A DNA stretch of 64,000 nt from Perca fluviatilis (Eukaryota > Chordata > Actinopteri > Perciformes > Percidae): NCBI RefSeq assembly GCF_010015445.1, contig NC_053128.1:5776127-5840126 (forward strand), written 5' to 3'. Positions within the stretch are counted from its first letter, which is position 1. Each line of letters starts with the position of its first letter. The notes under the pieces were generated by a model. It worked only from the letters and a program-made list of their open reading frames with translations. It did no database searches and was not told the origin of the DNA. Shown here piece after piece: positions 1 to 11,898 of the stretch. A program made the position numbers and the translations under genes.

Positions 1-890
1 TTACGAAAATCTGTCTTCATTTCAGATCGACAAAGGTCAGTTTAAAAGATTTTTGTCAGGTTTTGAGAGGCGTCACTCATCCCGCTCGTTATTTCTGGGT
101 TAACACAGATTGGTGGAGTGAGTCCGACTGCCCGCCCTCCGACCCAGCAGCCCTCGCAAGACCTCGCCAGACTGTCCGACGGCCGTTTATCGGGTTGGTA
201 TGTCAGGGCCATTACACTAACACAGTTTAATAAAAAACAGTACAGTCTAGTGTTAGTCCCTGTATTAACATACCTGTCAATACATTTGGGAATCATAGCA
301 ATGTCCATCTGTGTTTTGTGTTTTGGTAATGGGTGAGACTACATTGTGGTTTACATTTACAACACATTCTCACTCCCATCACGTAAAATATGGATGCTTG
401 TTCAGGTGATTTTGTGGCTGTTACTGACGCTAAAAGTCTCCTTCAGCATCATATCTAAACACACTTTATCTAAACGTGCTTGGTCGGGACTATTGGCGTT
501 ACTTTTGACACAGGTTTAGGAAAAGATCGTGGGTGGGCTTATGAAAGGCATGTTTCCGTGACACACGGGACAAGAAAGGGACAGTTGGGTTTAGGAAAAG
601 TGACATGCGGGACGAAAGTCCTGTGTTGTTTGACTTATCCACCACCCCAACCAACCTCCCGCGGAATTTCGGGCTTTCATACTACTCGCTACTCGCTCAA
701 GTCACTCTTAATACTACGTCATCTTCAAGCTCCGCTTAGCTGCTGCTCTGCCCGGTGGTTCTACACACGTGCTGAAGGGACCTTTTTGCATCGAGTTCGG
801 AGTGAGAACGGGTTGACATTTAATGTGGTCAGTTCAACCCGTTGTTAGGTTAGTTTCACTAGTCAGTTAACTGCTAGTCTCTCATTGCTA
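1..890. other. intergenic, no gene seen
   Basis: Moderate-complexity intergenic DNA. Short ORFs on both strands have no recognisable similarity. The 400-650 stretch, with near-repeats of tttaggaaaag, looks repeat-derived but I cannot assign a family. Confidence 0.4.
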
Positions 891-892
891 AC

Positions 893-1525
893 CTGACTCC
901 ACAGTGCTTCGCTGTCCCCTCCACACATAAACTTCTGGATAGGAGGAAAAAAAAGCTCTAGGTTGTTTGCGTTTCATTAAACCAGTCACAATCGTCCTGG
1001 ACGGCGTTAAGCTCCGGTTGCAGCAAAGGTGGCTCTGCAAAATGATCTGAGAAAGGAACTTGTTATGGTCGAACATTTGCATCCAGCAAAAGAAAAACAC
1101 CACATACAATATTAAAGGAAGGTAACTATTTACATAATACAGTACCGTGAGCTATTAAAATTTCAAAAGCTGGATACATGGTTAAATGTAATTTGCTCTT
1201 ACCAGTTTATCGCCCTGGATATTTTGTCCATAGCAAGTCCCCGCCAATCGTTCCCAAAATGTCCCAGTTAGATAGTAAATGCCGTAAACATATTCTTTGT
1301 AAATCTTTACAGTCATTCCCTGATAAAACCAAGCAGGTCTGCCTTGTTGCACGATACAAATTTTCTTCAAAACCTGCCATGTTCACGGTGTTCTCATGAT
1401 TTTCATTGTTCAATTTCCTCTCCCTTTTTGGCACTATGACACATGGCAGGGTACTTTCTTTTTTTAACATGCTGTGCAGATTTACAGGGGTGAGCTCTGA
1501 GTTTGGCAAGGCACCAGATGTTCTG
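893..1525 (-). repeat. dispersed repeat family A, long copy
   Basis: Inverted orientation relative to the copy at 1557. It shares with 34137-34690 both the end segment (ggaaggaacttgtt) and about 400 bp of interior sequence (tgtaatttgctctta, catattctttgt, ccaagcagg). The two long copies suggest the shorter ones elsewhere are internally deleted. It is probably a nonautonomous DNA element; superfamily not assigned. Confidence 0.6.
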
Positions 1526-1556
1526 GTGATTATCCATTAAATAAAATCATCAATCC

Positions 1557-1945
1557 AGACTAGTCAACTGCTAGTCTATATCCATGACGTTCTACTTCTG
1601 GGATTGCTCCGCTATTTATGAGGACAATGGTTAAATGCTCCTCAGATCTCTGCAGGGTAAATTCAGACAGCTAGCTAGACTATCTGTCCAATCTGAGTTT
1701 TCTGTTGCACGACTAAAGCAACTTTTGAACCAGCAAAACAAGTTCCTTCCCGAGGCTATTTTGCAGCAGCACCGTGGCTCTGTCCGGCGATTAGCGGCAC
1801 CCATGATGATTGTGATTGGTTTAAAGAACTGCCAATAATCCAGAGCATGTTTTTGTCCCATACCGGAATGCTGTGTAGACTAGCCAGACACTCCTCCACA
1901 GTGCTGTGAAGGAAGGTCTGGCAAAGCGAGACTAGTTAACTGCTA
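1557..1945 (+). repeat. dispersed repeat family A, short copy
   Basis: It starts near agactagtcaactgctag and ends near gagactagttaactgcta, so similar sequence flanks both ends. Shared segments with the copies near 23.4, 30.6, 34.2 and 58.2 kb include cagatctctgcagggtaaat, agctagactatctg and ggaaggtctggcaaag. Confidence 0.6.
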
Positions 1946-2124
1946 ACAGAGCCTATTGCACTGTTGCTATGGTTACATGCAGTTTAATATGTATATACAT
2001 GAGCTCTGATTTAGATCTGTGCTAATCTGATGTATAAACAGGGGTGCACATAACTTTTTCAGTGAGTTACTCAGGTGAGTACCAGCAGATGGTGTCTAGT
2101 ACTCACCCCATATGTAGCGTGGTC

Positions 2125-2572
2125 TTAAAGGTGCTCTAAGTGATGTGACGTGTTTTTTAGGCTACAACATTTTTCGTCACATACAGCAAACATCGCCTCA
2201 CTATCCGCTAGCTGCCTGTCCCCTGAACACACTGTAAAAAAAACGCGGTCTGTTTGACAACCTGCACAACGAACCATAACAAACAGTGTTCCAGCCACTA
2301 ACCGACAAGAAGGAGCTGGTTGAGTCATGAATATGCATTGTGGAAGTAGCCTACGTGCTAACGCTGCTGCAGTGATGGCTCAACCAGCTCCTTATTGTCG
2401 GCAGGTTGGCGCAGTTTGTTTTTGTTGCCGTTTGTGGAGCCTGAGCTGTCTTCAGAGACCACGTTTTTCTTACGGTGTGTTCAGGGGACAGGCAGCTAGC
2501 GGATAGTGAGGAGATGTTTGCTGTATGTGACGAAAAATGTTGTAGCCTAAAAAACGCGTCACATCACTTTAA
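2125..2572. mobile_element. palindromic TTAA-flanked MITE nested in the hAT
   Basis: Two arms of roughly 190-200 bp are inverted copies: the left arm contains gtcacatacagcaaacat and ccgctagctgcctgtcccct, the right arm their complements. TTAA lies at 2125-2128 and 2569-2572. The right arm lacks about 9 bp next to its TTAA compared with the left. TTAA duplication is typical of piggyBac-type insertion; no transposase is present. Confidence 0.7.
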
Positions 2573-4320
2573 TAAGTGCAGTCTTCCACACTGTCCTCCT
2601 CAGTACAGGCACCACTGTCCTCTTCAGTGTCGCCCCCACTGTCCTCTGCTTCAGCTTCCTGCATGGTAGATGATGAAGATGCTGCAGATGCACCTCTCTG
2701 TCCTTGATTGAGCCTCTGATTAGTTGTCTCCATCCACAGGTCAACAACAGACTTTGGGTTAAATGTCTCTGTGGTCTGCTTTGACAGGTGAATGTGCATC
2801 AGGGCAGACGAGATCTGTACTGTACTGGTTTTTATTATGTTGAGATGTGAGAATCCCCTCTCACTTAAAGGCAGTGTAAGAGACAGCTTAACCACCTTGT
2901 TGATGTTGGAGTAAGCATCTGTGTTACTTGTATTTACTATTTGGACCAAGTCATACACAGAAGAGGCTCCCAGGCGTTTTCCTGCCTGCTTTAAGCGCAT
3001 CCATTCTATCACAGTGGTATCTTTGTCAAGTTGCAAGGTGGCCTCATATTTCTTGAATGCTACAAACTGTTGTGTTTCCAAAACTGTGGAGGTCTTGCAT
3101 TTACTGAGGCCATGTTGAAGGATCAATTACTAAGAAATGATCACATGACTTGATGTTGTCATATCTGATTTCAAACTCTTCAATTAACCCCCTGAGTAAG
3201 TGAGTCTTGTCTCTATCAGCATCAGCATTAGAAACAGTGTGTGCCCTGTGGCTTTCACCATCAAGCAGAAGTGTAAACTGTCCAATGGCCACCATGAGTT
3301 CATCCTTACATTAATTTAATGGTCAGCTTTTCTTTCTGAAACCTAATGGATGTGGTCTTCAAAATGTTGCCAATGTCAAGCATGTTTGACAGAAAGCACT
3401 GAAAACGCTCTGTGCAGATATGCTGAAAGTCACTGTTATCACTCGTAGCCAGTTGTATTTTAATGGCTGGCAATAGTCTTGATATTTTTTCATGCCTCCA
3501 TGCAGACCATCTGATATTATGAAAATTACCCAGTTTCACAAAGAAGATCCCATTTACTTCACATAGCTTCTTCAGTGCAACAGTTTTTTTTTTGCTCCAC
3601 CTTTTTGTAAATGAAACTGCAGCAGCTTGACCACAGAGCAATTAAATGTCTCACAGTAAGGAACGTTGCGATCAGCTGATTTTGAGCAATTCTCCAGTGT
3701 GTGTGCAGTACACAGAATGTGCACAATCCAACCGCAGCAAGTTGCCGGAGTTTTGGCACTATGCGTTGTAGATACCGACGTTGACGCAGCCCTGTCTGTG
3801 CACACAGCGACCAACTTTGTTGTCCAGTCATCCAAGCCTGTGTCCTGGAAAAGTCTCACAAGTCCGTCTGTTATGGCCTGCGCGGTTTGGTCAGCACCCA
3901 ATTCAATCACTCCATTAAAGTCCAAAGTAAACTCTCCGTTGCTGGACACAGACACAATCCTAGCCGCTTCAGTAAAGGAACATCCTCAAAATAGGAAGAC
4001 ATGGGACGTGCTTGTTTAGCTTTATGGAAGGCGAGGAAAAAAATATTAAACAGAGCTTGCCACTGTTCTTCATTCAGCTTCTCTCGCCATCTGGCAGGTG
4101 AGTGACTGGACATTTCTTCTCGGTTAGCTTGTTTATTAGCAATGGCTTGCGCCACATTCGTGTGCTCCTTGCTCTTTTCATGTTTGTCAAATAAAGGATG
4201 GTTGAAATTCTTTGAGCCTTTATAACGCACCTGTTTTGTATGCTAGATGTGGATTTGAGCGGCAAATTAGCTTCAAGCCACTGCACATCTTAGAGCCACT
4301 TTTACGAAAAAATGTATTTT
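2569..4320 (-). pseudogene. hAT transposase remnant (ZNF862-like), frame-broken
   Basis: Consecutive fragments in several frames match a hAT transposase in order from the right. There is a zinc-finger-like N-terminus (about 4220-4320, then NHPLFDKHEKSKEH at about 4200), the RNase-H-like core with ADQTAQA, CTDRAAS and CGWIVHILCTAHTLENCS (3572-3955), RWSAWRHEKISRLLPA (3306-3641), and the C-terminal dimerisation part with LTLPLSERGFSHLNIIKT (2569-3126). Shifts between frames mean no intact protein, so the element is not autonomous now. Confidence 0.8.
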
Positions 4321-4638
4321 CTTTGGCTCTGGCTCCAGTTGGCATTTCTTTGTAGGTGGCAAATTGCCAAAGAAGCTGCTTAATGTCTGTTGCTTTTTGG
4401 ACATCTCTCACAGTAGTTGACAAGCAACATGTCATGTGTAAGGTTAGATGAGAAGATCGGTCAAGTACGCAAAGGCGCATTACGCATTTCCAATTTTGGC
4501 GCGCATGCGTACCTGCGTACCAGTTATGTGCACCCCTGTGTATAAACATACACCTGTTAGCTGGAGAGCAAGATTCTCTTTGGCCATATTTAATTTTTAA
4601 GTGTCTGCATATTTTGGATGTCTCAGGGGTCATTTAGG

Positions 4639-5020
4639 AAGTTGCAGGTGTCCTGAAGAGGTTACGGTGGTCCTAAAGAGGTTCATAGGAGCTTGAAGAG
4701 TTTCCAGGGAGTGTTGATGTGGTTCAAAACAACCTCGTAGCCACGGGTGTGCCAAGATGTGCCTGTGTGATCTAAATCTCAAACTCACTAGTAAATTCAC
4801 TCAAATATGCATGGAGGATATATTTATTCATAATTCAAATTGAAAGTCCAAAGAGAAAACAAAGCGACATCAAATTAAAAATATTATTTTACTATGCTGC
4901 TAGGAAAAATCATGATATAATTCAGTCAAAACTGAAAAAGCAAAGTTGAAATGTAAAATGATAATTTGAATATGTACAGTGCATAAAAAGTCAAATTTAA
5001 AATGCAAAGCTTAAATGTAA
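4639..5020. other. intergenic, no gene seen
   Basis: AT-rich, with loose internal repetition (gaagaggtt near 4655, 4678 and 4698; aaatgtaaa-type words). No coding signal. Confidence 0.4.
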
Positions 5021-5021
5021 A

Positions 5022-5326
5022 TGGACTGTTTTTATATAGCACTTTTCTAGTCTTAACAACTACTCAAAGCGCTTTTACATAGTACAGGAACCATTCACCA
5101 TTCAAACACATTCATACACTGTGGCTGAGGCTGCCATACAAGGTGCCACCTGCTCATCAGATAAACATTCACACACATTTACACTCCGATGCACAGCATC
5201 GGGGGCAACTCAGGGGTTCAGTGTCTTGCCCAAGGACACTTCGACATGGGACTGCAGGGCCAGGGATCGAACCACCAACCTTCCGATTGGCAGTACTACC
5301 ACTGAGCCACAGCAATAAATATATAT
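5022..5326. repeat. common teleost dispersed repeat
   Basis: Contains ttttatatagcacttttcta, gtgtcttgcccaaggacac and a gggatcgaaccaccaacctt stretch near the end, word order typical of a very common fish interspersed repeat. The ORF crossing it is not a gene. Confidence 0.6.
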
Positions 5327-5343
5327 ATATTAAATATAAATGC

Positions 5344-6062
5344 TTAAAGCGCCCATATTATGCTCATTTTCAGGTTCATAACTGTATTTTAAGGTTGTAC
5401 CAGAATAGGTTTACATGGTTTAATTTTCAAAAAACACCATATTTTTGTTGTACTGCACAGCTCTCTCTCACTGCTGCAGATCTTCTTTTCACCTGGTTTC
5501 TGTTTTAGCTACAGAGTGAGACCTCTTTTCATCTTCTTCTTCTGTACTATCTTTGATTGCACTCGCACATGCTCAGTAGCTCAGATGTAGATCATGTCAG
5601 CTAGCTAACTCTAGAGACAGTAAAAGAAAGCCTGTTTCTCCAACTTTGGTCAGTTACAAGGCAGGATTAGCTGGGAGACTTCTAAATGAGGGCACACATG
5701 TAAGTAGTTCTTTTGTAGATTATGGTGAACTTGTGTGTGTTGTAGCAGTGCTTTGCTATTGAGAACGACGTAGCATGCTAGCGTTAGCATTAGCGTTAGC
5801 ATGCTAATGCTAACGGTTAGCATGCTAACGAGCTAACGGTTGTGGTTAGCCAGCTCATTTCGGACTATGACGTCACAGTCCGAGCCGATTTTGAACAGCT
5901 CACTAGGAGACTGAAGGCAGGACACATTCAGAAACTGTATCTCACTCAAAACAGCATGGATGGATTTTTTTCAAAGTTTGTATGTGTGTGGAAGCACCAG
6001 AGACACAAAAGAACACCCCAAATCCCAGAAAAAGTGTTTTTTTCATAATATGGGCACTTTAA
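5344..6062. mobile_element. TTAA-flanked MITE, 719 bp
   Basis: TTAA at both ends, with inverted termini AAAGYGCCCATATTATG (one mismatch between ends). The interior has tandem-like gctagcgttagcatgctaac words at about 5775-5845 but no transposase. Confidence 0.8.
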
Positions 6063-6334
6063 ACTGAAATCTTTGATTGAAAATTGCAATGGAAATAAAA
6101 GAAAAACATCAAATAGAAACTCAAAATGTGAAATGGAAAAGCATAAATGGAAATACTTAAATTATAAAAAAGAAATTTTATTTTAGCTTTTGCACTATAA
6201 TTTTTTATTTGAAAGTTTATCTTTTGAATTTCACATTTGGCAATTTTCCTTTGAAATTTTAAGATTGTCCTTTTCCTTTGGATTTAGCATTTGGTATTTC
6301 GATTTGGATTTAGCATTTGGCATTTCCATTTGGA

Positions 6335-7960
6335 TTAAAGGGATATTTCACCGCAGGAAAGATGAATATGTATTTTAATTGGGTCATTTTTGCAGTAGAA
6401 ATGTGAAATAATTTTAGAAGTTGGTGCCTTCTAGACCGAGAAAAGCCCTCATGTGTGGAGTGACAGGAAGAGGACCCAAATGCAGAGGGAGGCAGGCAGG
6501 CAGGAGATGGTTGAACTCAGGGATTTAATATAACAAAAAACGGCAGTACAAAGACTGGAAAACTCACAAAATAACAAACTGATGGGCAAAACACAGGCAG
6601 GAGCAAACTGACACACGCAGGAACAGACACAAGGCACAGGGAAGCAACACAAGACGATCTAACAAGAGACAAAGAGAACACAGAGGCAGCAAACAAGGGA
6701 CCATAGACAGTATATAATGGACCAACAGACCCCGTTGCTCTGGACGGAGACCAGTGAAGGCTATTAGAAGCACTTTTCCAGTGATGGCCAGCTTTACTGC
6801 GCAGCCTCCAACTGAGAGAGACAGCGTAAATGTGACGTGAGCAACGTGTCTGAAAGTTGGAAGTCTTCTGGGAGCTGTGCCAAGAGAAATCTCAGTCATT
6901 CCCAATCTTATAGAGAAGGAGAGTGTAGGTATATGTAAGGAGATAACATGGGCACATGCTAATTATTGCTAACTAAAATGTTAGTTAACATTAGTAATTA
7001 ATCCTAAACAGCTCATGTAAGTCGAAACTGCCTGCAAGCTTATCCTGTACTATACGGTAATTCCTCTACTATGTGACACAATCGTTAGCCTATTTTTATA
7101 AGGCAACTTTCTGCCCGAAACAACGCAAACGTGAGGTACAAGGTAATGGAGCCTTTTATACATTGTCGTGTTTCTTTAGAAATAAACAATGGACAAATAG
7201 AGCCTTTAAACGCTTCAGATGTAAAGTTATTCGCTGTCAAGTGGCGCCAAAATGAATGCTAGTCAGTGGAATGCTAACGGGAGGTGATGGCCAGGTAGCA
7301 ACAAAATGGCGCCATAGGAGGTTCGAGTTCTGAAGCGAAGCTTACCCCCTTGCAAGGAACAGGTGGTCCATCTGGATTTGCTCTTTGGAGCTCACTGATA
7401 GCTCCGTAAAGTTCAGCTAACGCATTGGTAGCATTAGCGCTTGGTGGTATGTAAACACCAAGTATAAACACAGCCGTGAATTAGCGTGGAATGTAGAATG
7501 GTCGGCATTTAACAGTCACAAACTCCACCAGCGGTGAGCAGTAGTTGGATACAAGCACCGTGTTTCTACACCAGTCTGTGTTAACATGTATGCAAAGCCC
7601 ACCTCCACGAGTCTTACCCTACAGAGCAGCATCTCTATCTGCTCGGAAGGCTAGCAGACCTGGTAGCTGGATAGCGGAGTTGTTCAGCCATGTTTCCACA
7701 AAAACAAAAACACAGCAATTTAAAGTTGAAGTTGGAAGTTGAAGTTTAAAGTGTTTGTTGTCTAATGAGCAGACATTTGCAAGCAGGATGGATGGGACAC
7801 AAAATGACGTTTTTTGCGTCATCAGAGTTTTTTTTCCAGACACACAATACAGAGATCTCTCGTATCAGTGGGACATGAGGGAGGGAAGCACGGTCATTCT
7901 AAAATACTACCGGGTTTCTACTGATACAAAGCTTAAGGCTAATTGATGAAGTATCCCAAG
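6335..7960. mobile_element. TTAA-type nonautonomous element, copy 1
   Basis: The left end TTAAAGGGATATTTCACCG matches the left end of the copy at 8516, and the right end gatgaagtatccc matches its right end, though the terminal TTAA is mutated here. Interior blocks shared with the second copy include gtaaagttcagctaacgcat and gaatggtcggcatttaacag. An unrelated segment (about 6450-6700) is probably a further insertion. Confidence 0.65.
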
Positions 7961-8515
7961 CATTTGGCATTTCAAAGGTGTATGTAAATGAGGAGGCGTG
8001 GCCCAAAGGCTGGTGGGAGGGTCTGAAACGAAAGGGGTGCAGATCACCTTGGACAACAGGGGGAGCTGACTGCTGGGCAGCACACTGTCTACAACTACTA
8101 CGGCGACAACACAGCAAGTTGAGGTACTGGTGTGCGATACGGCAAAATTTGGTATCGATCCGATACCAGTTCCCTATCGGTCTGACGGCGAGAAAACAGC
8201 GGGCCGTACAGCAGGTAAGAGGCTGCCTTTTGCTACTAACTAACATTATCAGCTGTTATTTGCTTGCATGCATGACTAGTTAAATTGATACCATGGCAAC
8301 TTGCAGAATAGAACACAGGTAGAGTCAAGTCATTTAGGGCGCAATATGCTCTGTTAAAAAAAAAAAATCAGCTTCCTGCAATTGTCTGGGGCCTACCTGG
8401 AGATGCTGGCTAACAATTAGGACCAGCTGATTATGCTATTGTAACTAATTAATCTGCATCTGATTCAGTTCTGTGTCACGGCAGTGTGTTAAGATTACCT
8501 GTTTGGCTTCCATCA
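7961..8515. other. intergenic between two TTAA elements
   Basis: No gene. The segment around 8125-8185 (tggtatcgatccgataccag) is palindromic and looks like a piece of another DNA transposon. Confidence 0.4.
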
Positions 8516-10041
8516 TTAAAGGAATATTTCACCGCTGGAAAGCTGAATATATCTTTAAATTGGGTCACTTATGTAGTAGAAATGTGAATTTTTTTTTTAA
8601 ATTGGTGCCTTCTAGGCCGAGAAAAGCCAGAAAATGTGTTTTGGTCTTATATGGATGAAAAACACCAAATCCCAGAATGCACCTGCTTCGTTGCTTTGAG
8701 TCCACTCCCAAGCCACGCCTACCGCTTCACAGACAGACCGAGGCATTCAACTCGAGTCAAGCGTGTTTTATTTCAACCATATACGTGAAACAACGTTTCA
8801 TCGTGACTCAACGACATTATATAAAAACAACATACGAAACAGGCTACATTTAGTACACACACTTTATAGGCTCCGTAAAGTTCAGCTAACGCATACTAGC
8901 ATTAGCGCTTGGTGGGCTGTAAACACCGAGCATAAACACAGCCGTGAATTAACGTGCAATGTAGAATGGTCGGCATTTAACAGTCAAACTCCACCAGCAG
9001 TTAGCAGGTAAATGGATACAAATCACCACATTTCTGCGCCACTCGGTGTTAACACAGCCCACCTCTTTTACCTGGCAACAGTGCATCTCTAGCTCGGAGG
9101 GCTAGCAGGCCTGGTAGCTGGACAGTCTGGTACACTATTCAGGCAGGTTTCCACAACAACAAAAACACGGCAGAGTATAAACACAGGCGTGAATTAGCGT
9201 GGAATGTCGAATGGTCGGCATTTAACAGTCACAAGCTCCACCAGCAGTTAGCAGTAGCTAGTTGGATTTTATTTCTACACCAGTCCGTTTAACACAGCCC
9301 ACCTCCACGGGCCGGCGAGAGCAGCCTGGTAGCTGGATAGTCCCGGTTCCGGTACACTGTTGTTCAGGCATGTTTCCACAACAACAAAAACACAGCAGGA
9401 TTTTCGTTGAAGGAGGATGTAATCCAGCTTGTTGTTTAATGAGCAGACACTTGCAAGCAGGATGGCTGGGACAGGTGGACAGCTAGCGTTAGCTTTCCAC
9501 CTAGCCGATGAGGATGTCCCCTAGCCGGCTAGCGGCATTGAGCGACACCGCTGGTCTCCGTGCAGGCGAAGCTCACGTAGTGTGCCGAGTATTGCGTCTG
9601 TAATAACGTTTCCTGCATATTCTCCGATCTGTACCGATGTATCCCGGTGGTACACACGTCCGGTAGTTTGAATGCAGATAATTGTTGTAAATGTTTTCTG
9701 CTGAAAACCGAGAGCCTGTTTAGCGAAGATTCAAGATGGCTGACAGTCGTTTTCATTCGGAATACCTCGGCCAGACTCGGCAGTCCAACCCCCTGTGGGC
9801 ATGTTGAAAACATACGGAAGTAGATCCTACTACTGGCTGTAGTCCTTTGCCTCTGGCCCAAAAATCTTCCGATGACGCAAAAATCGTCATTTTACGTCAT
9901 CGGAAGATTTTTTCCAGGCCCCAAATGCAGAGATCTCTCGTCTCAGGGGGACATGAGGGAGGGAGGCACGGTCATTCAGAAATACTATCGGGTTTCTACT
10001 GATACAAAGCTGAATGCTAAATCGGTGAAGTATCCCTTTAA
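8516..10041. mobile_element. TTAA-flanked nonautonomous element, copy 2
   Basis: TTAA at 8516-8519 and 10038-10041. Inverted ends are TTAAAGGAATATTTCACCG and CGGTGAAGTATCCCTTTAA. The interior carries a partial tandem duplication: gtgaattarcgtgsaatgt and gaatggtcggcatttaacag recur near 8945 and 9190. A short inverted repeat (cttccgatgacg / cgtcatcggaag) sits near 9870-9910. No transposase. Confidence 0.78.
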
Positions 10042-10244
10042 TGTTTGTTTGAAGCTAGCATTATAGCTGCTCTGGTTGAACCGTGTATCTGTAGAAGACA
10101 CAGACATTACCCAAAACACTTTAGTCTAAAAATGTAATAGGCCTGATTTAATGCATGCTGAGACTGTTGAAGCAGTGCAGTGGATGAGGTTAAGACAAGC
10201 TTGACTGTTTTTTCTGTTCCACTGACGTGTCCTTCTCTCTGCAG

Positions 10245-10382
10245 AAAGGTGTTTCACCTGAACATCACAGTGAAGGAGCTCTTGGTGTCACAGCTTTGGA
10301 CCAGCAGTCTGCTGCAGCGTTTCCGCAAGTGCTCACTGGGTCACATCACAAGCTGGACTTGGATAAAGAACTGATTTTATAA
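10245..10382 (+). CDS. possible 3' terminal exon of an unidentified gene
   Basis: A strong acceptor (ccttctctctgcag) is followed by 45 open codons to TAA at 10380-10382, in a hydrophilic frame beginning KGVSPEHHSEGALG and ending LDLDKELIL. Another frame stays open to a TGA at 10372. An AATAAA at 10601-10606 could be its poly(A) signal. No partner exon was found upstream, where the DNA is transposon-derived. I do not recognise the peptide. It could also be a chance acceptor in intergenic DNA. Confidence 0.28.
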   Translation, partial: KGVSPEHHSEGALGVTALDQQSAAAFPQVLTGSHHKLDLDKELIL

Positions 10383-10600
10383 CCACTGGATCAATGGACC
10401 CCACTAGACTCAGGACTTTGACTCTCTCTAACACATTGCCACTTTATTAAAGTCTTGTATTTTATTTTAGCTTGTACATTTTCTTGCAATTTGTTGAGAC
10501 AGCAAAAATTATTTGATATAAAATAGGCGTAACGATGTCGTAAAAAACGTTTTTTTATTATGCATCAAATTATAAGAAAATGTTTAAATAACTGTTCTTT

Positions 10601-10606
10601 AATAAA
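10601..10606 (+). promoter_or_regulatory. possible poly(A) signal
   Basis: AATAAA about 220 nt after the stop of the putative terminal exon at 10245. An ATTAAA variant also occurs near 10446. Confidence 0.25.
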
Positions 10607-10746
10607 CTATTGTTACGATGAAAGGTTCCCACATGTCTTGACATCTAGTCTCCCAGACAACGATCGTCTTTGCTGACCACTCAACCAAACCATGCCTCAG
10701 CTCATGACACACAGATCTTTAGTGATGTCACCTCGCTAAGAGTCCT

Positions 10747-11476
10747 GGGGTCTCATTTATAAAACTGTTTGTAGGATCCTTACTATAAGTGTACATACAC
10801 CCAAAAGCCCAAAATGGCGTACGCCAAAAATTTATAAACCGTGTGCACGCACACCTGTAAGCAATGTTCCCTTTATAAATCAGAGATTACCTACAAGTGT
10901 GCGTACGTGGATCAGCCTCTTATCCCGCCCTGTACACGCCCATTTTTAACCATAAATAGTCAATGTAAAGCACCTCGTGAATGCTGATCAGTATATGAAT
11001 GACACAGGCAGTTGTTAACACCGAATCATGATGACTGGCAGAGAAAAACCAAAAAACTTCTCAGACGTTCAGGAATTGCTGCAAATTAAATTATAATTTC
11101 GGCCTGTTCTTGCACAGTGTAGCGAAACCTGATCTGTAACTACATGTATTAATAATACGTCCAAAACTATATATTATATCCAAACAATCCTTAGTGATAA
11201 AGTTGAAGATTATATTTAATATTATTATGTAAATGTAGTAAATGTTATTCCCATTTACTTTCTGCAATCTGACTTCAGTTCACCACCTCACCATCTGCGT
11301 CGCCAATTCCTATTTTGTCTCCAAAATGTGCGTACACATGGGTCAAAGTTTGCATGGAGGACCGCACATTCTCCCGTCAAGTTTGTTTTTTATAAATCAC
11401 AACCTTTGCGTGGCAAAAGGCGTACGCACACTTCAGCCCCGTTTTGTGCGTACGCCACGTTTATAAATGAGACCCC
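10747..11476. mobile_element. 730-bp TIR element, possibly PIF/Harbinger-type
   Basis: Perfect 17-bp inverted ends GGGGTCTCATTTATAAA, with further sub-terminal similarity (gcgtacgc and tttataaa words on both sides). The target duplication is not clear, so the superfamily is only a guess. No transposase. Confidence 0.7.
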
Positions 11477-11898
11477 TGAACTGTGAACTTTTATTTCATG
11501 AGACAAGTTTACCTTTCATCTAAGACAATGTATTATTTTCCTCTTTTTGAGAAGCACAGTATAATATTTACAGTATAGTATATATACAGAATTGTTATAA
11601 AATGAAAATTACATATCCACAGCAACTAAAAGCAGCGATAAAGTTGTGGAAATGAGAGACTAGCAGCTTCTTTCTGACTGTATTTCAGGCTACACCTCTG
11701 TGTAGTGAGTAGCGTGGCAGTGATACAATTTCTGAATTTCAAAGCAGTGCTCCTTTTTAGTCCCGCATGGTGATTTTGTGTGTGAGGCCCCATGAGCAGA
11801 CATGTAAGAACACTTTCACCATCAAGTTGAAGCCATTGCCTTATAAATAACAACCCTCCCTATAGCCCTGCTCCCCAGTAGTGTAGTCTACGTGATAC

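Larger units (their letters stand above)
2039..4538 (-). mobile_element. complete hAT transposon with decayed transposase
   Basis: Exactly 2,500 bp. The ends are perfect 17-bp inverted repeats (CAGGGGTGCACATAACT), flanked by an identical 8-bp duplication TGTATAAA at 2031-2038 and 4539-4546, the hallmark of hAT insertion. The interior encodes, on the minus strand, remnants of a ZNF862-like hAT transposase. A TTAA-flanked palindrome (2125-2572) is nested near the left end. Confidence 0.93.

Noticed and set aside
2475..2669. Plus-strand ORF with a repeated CVCSGDRQLADSE-like start
   Set aside because: It is one arm of the palindromic MITE; the same peptide appears in the other arm on the opposite strand.
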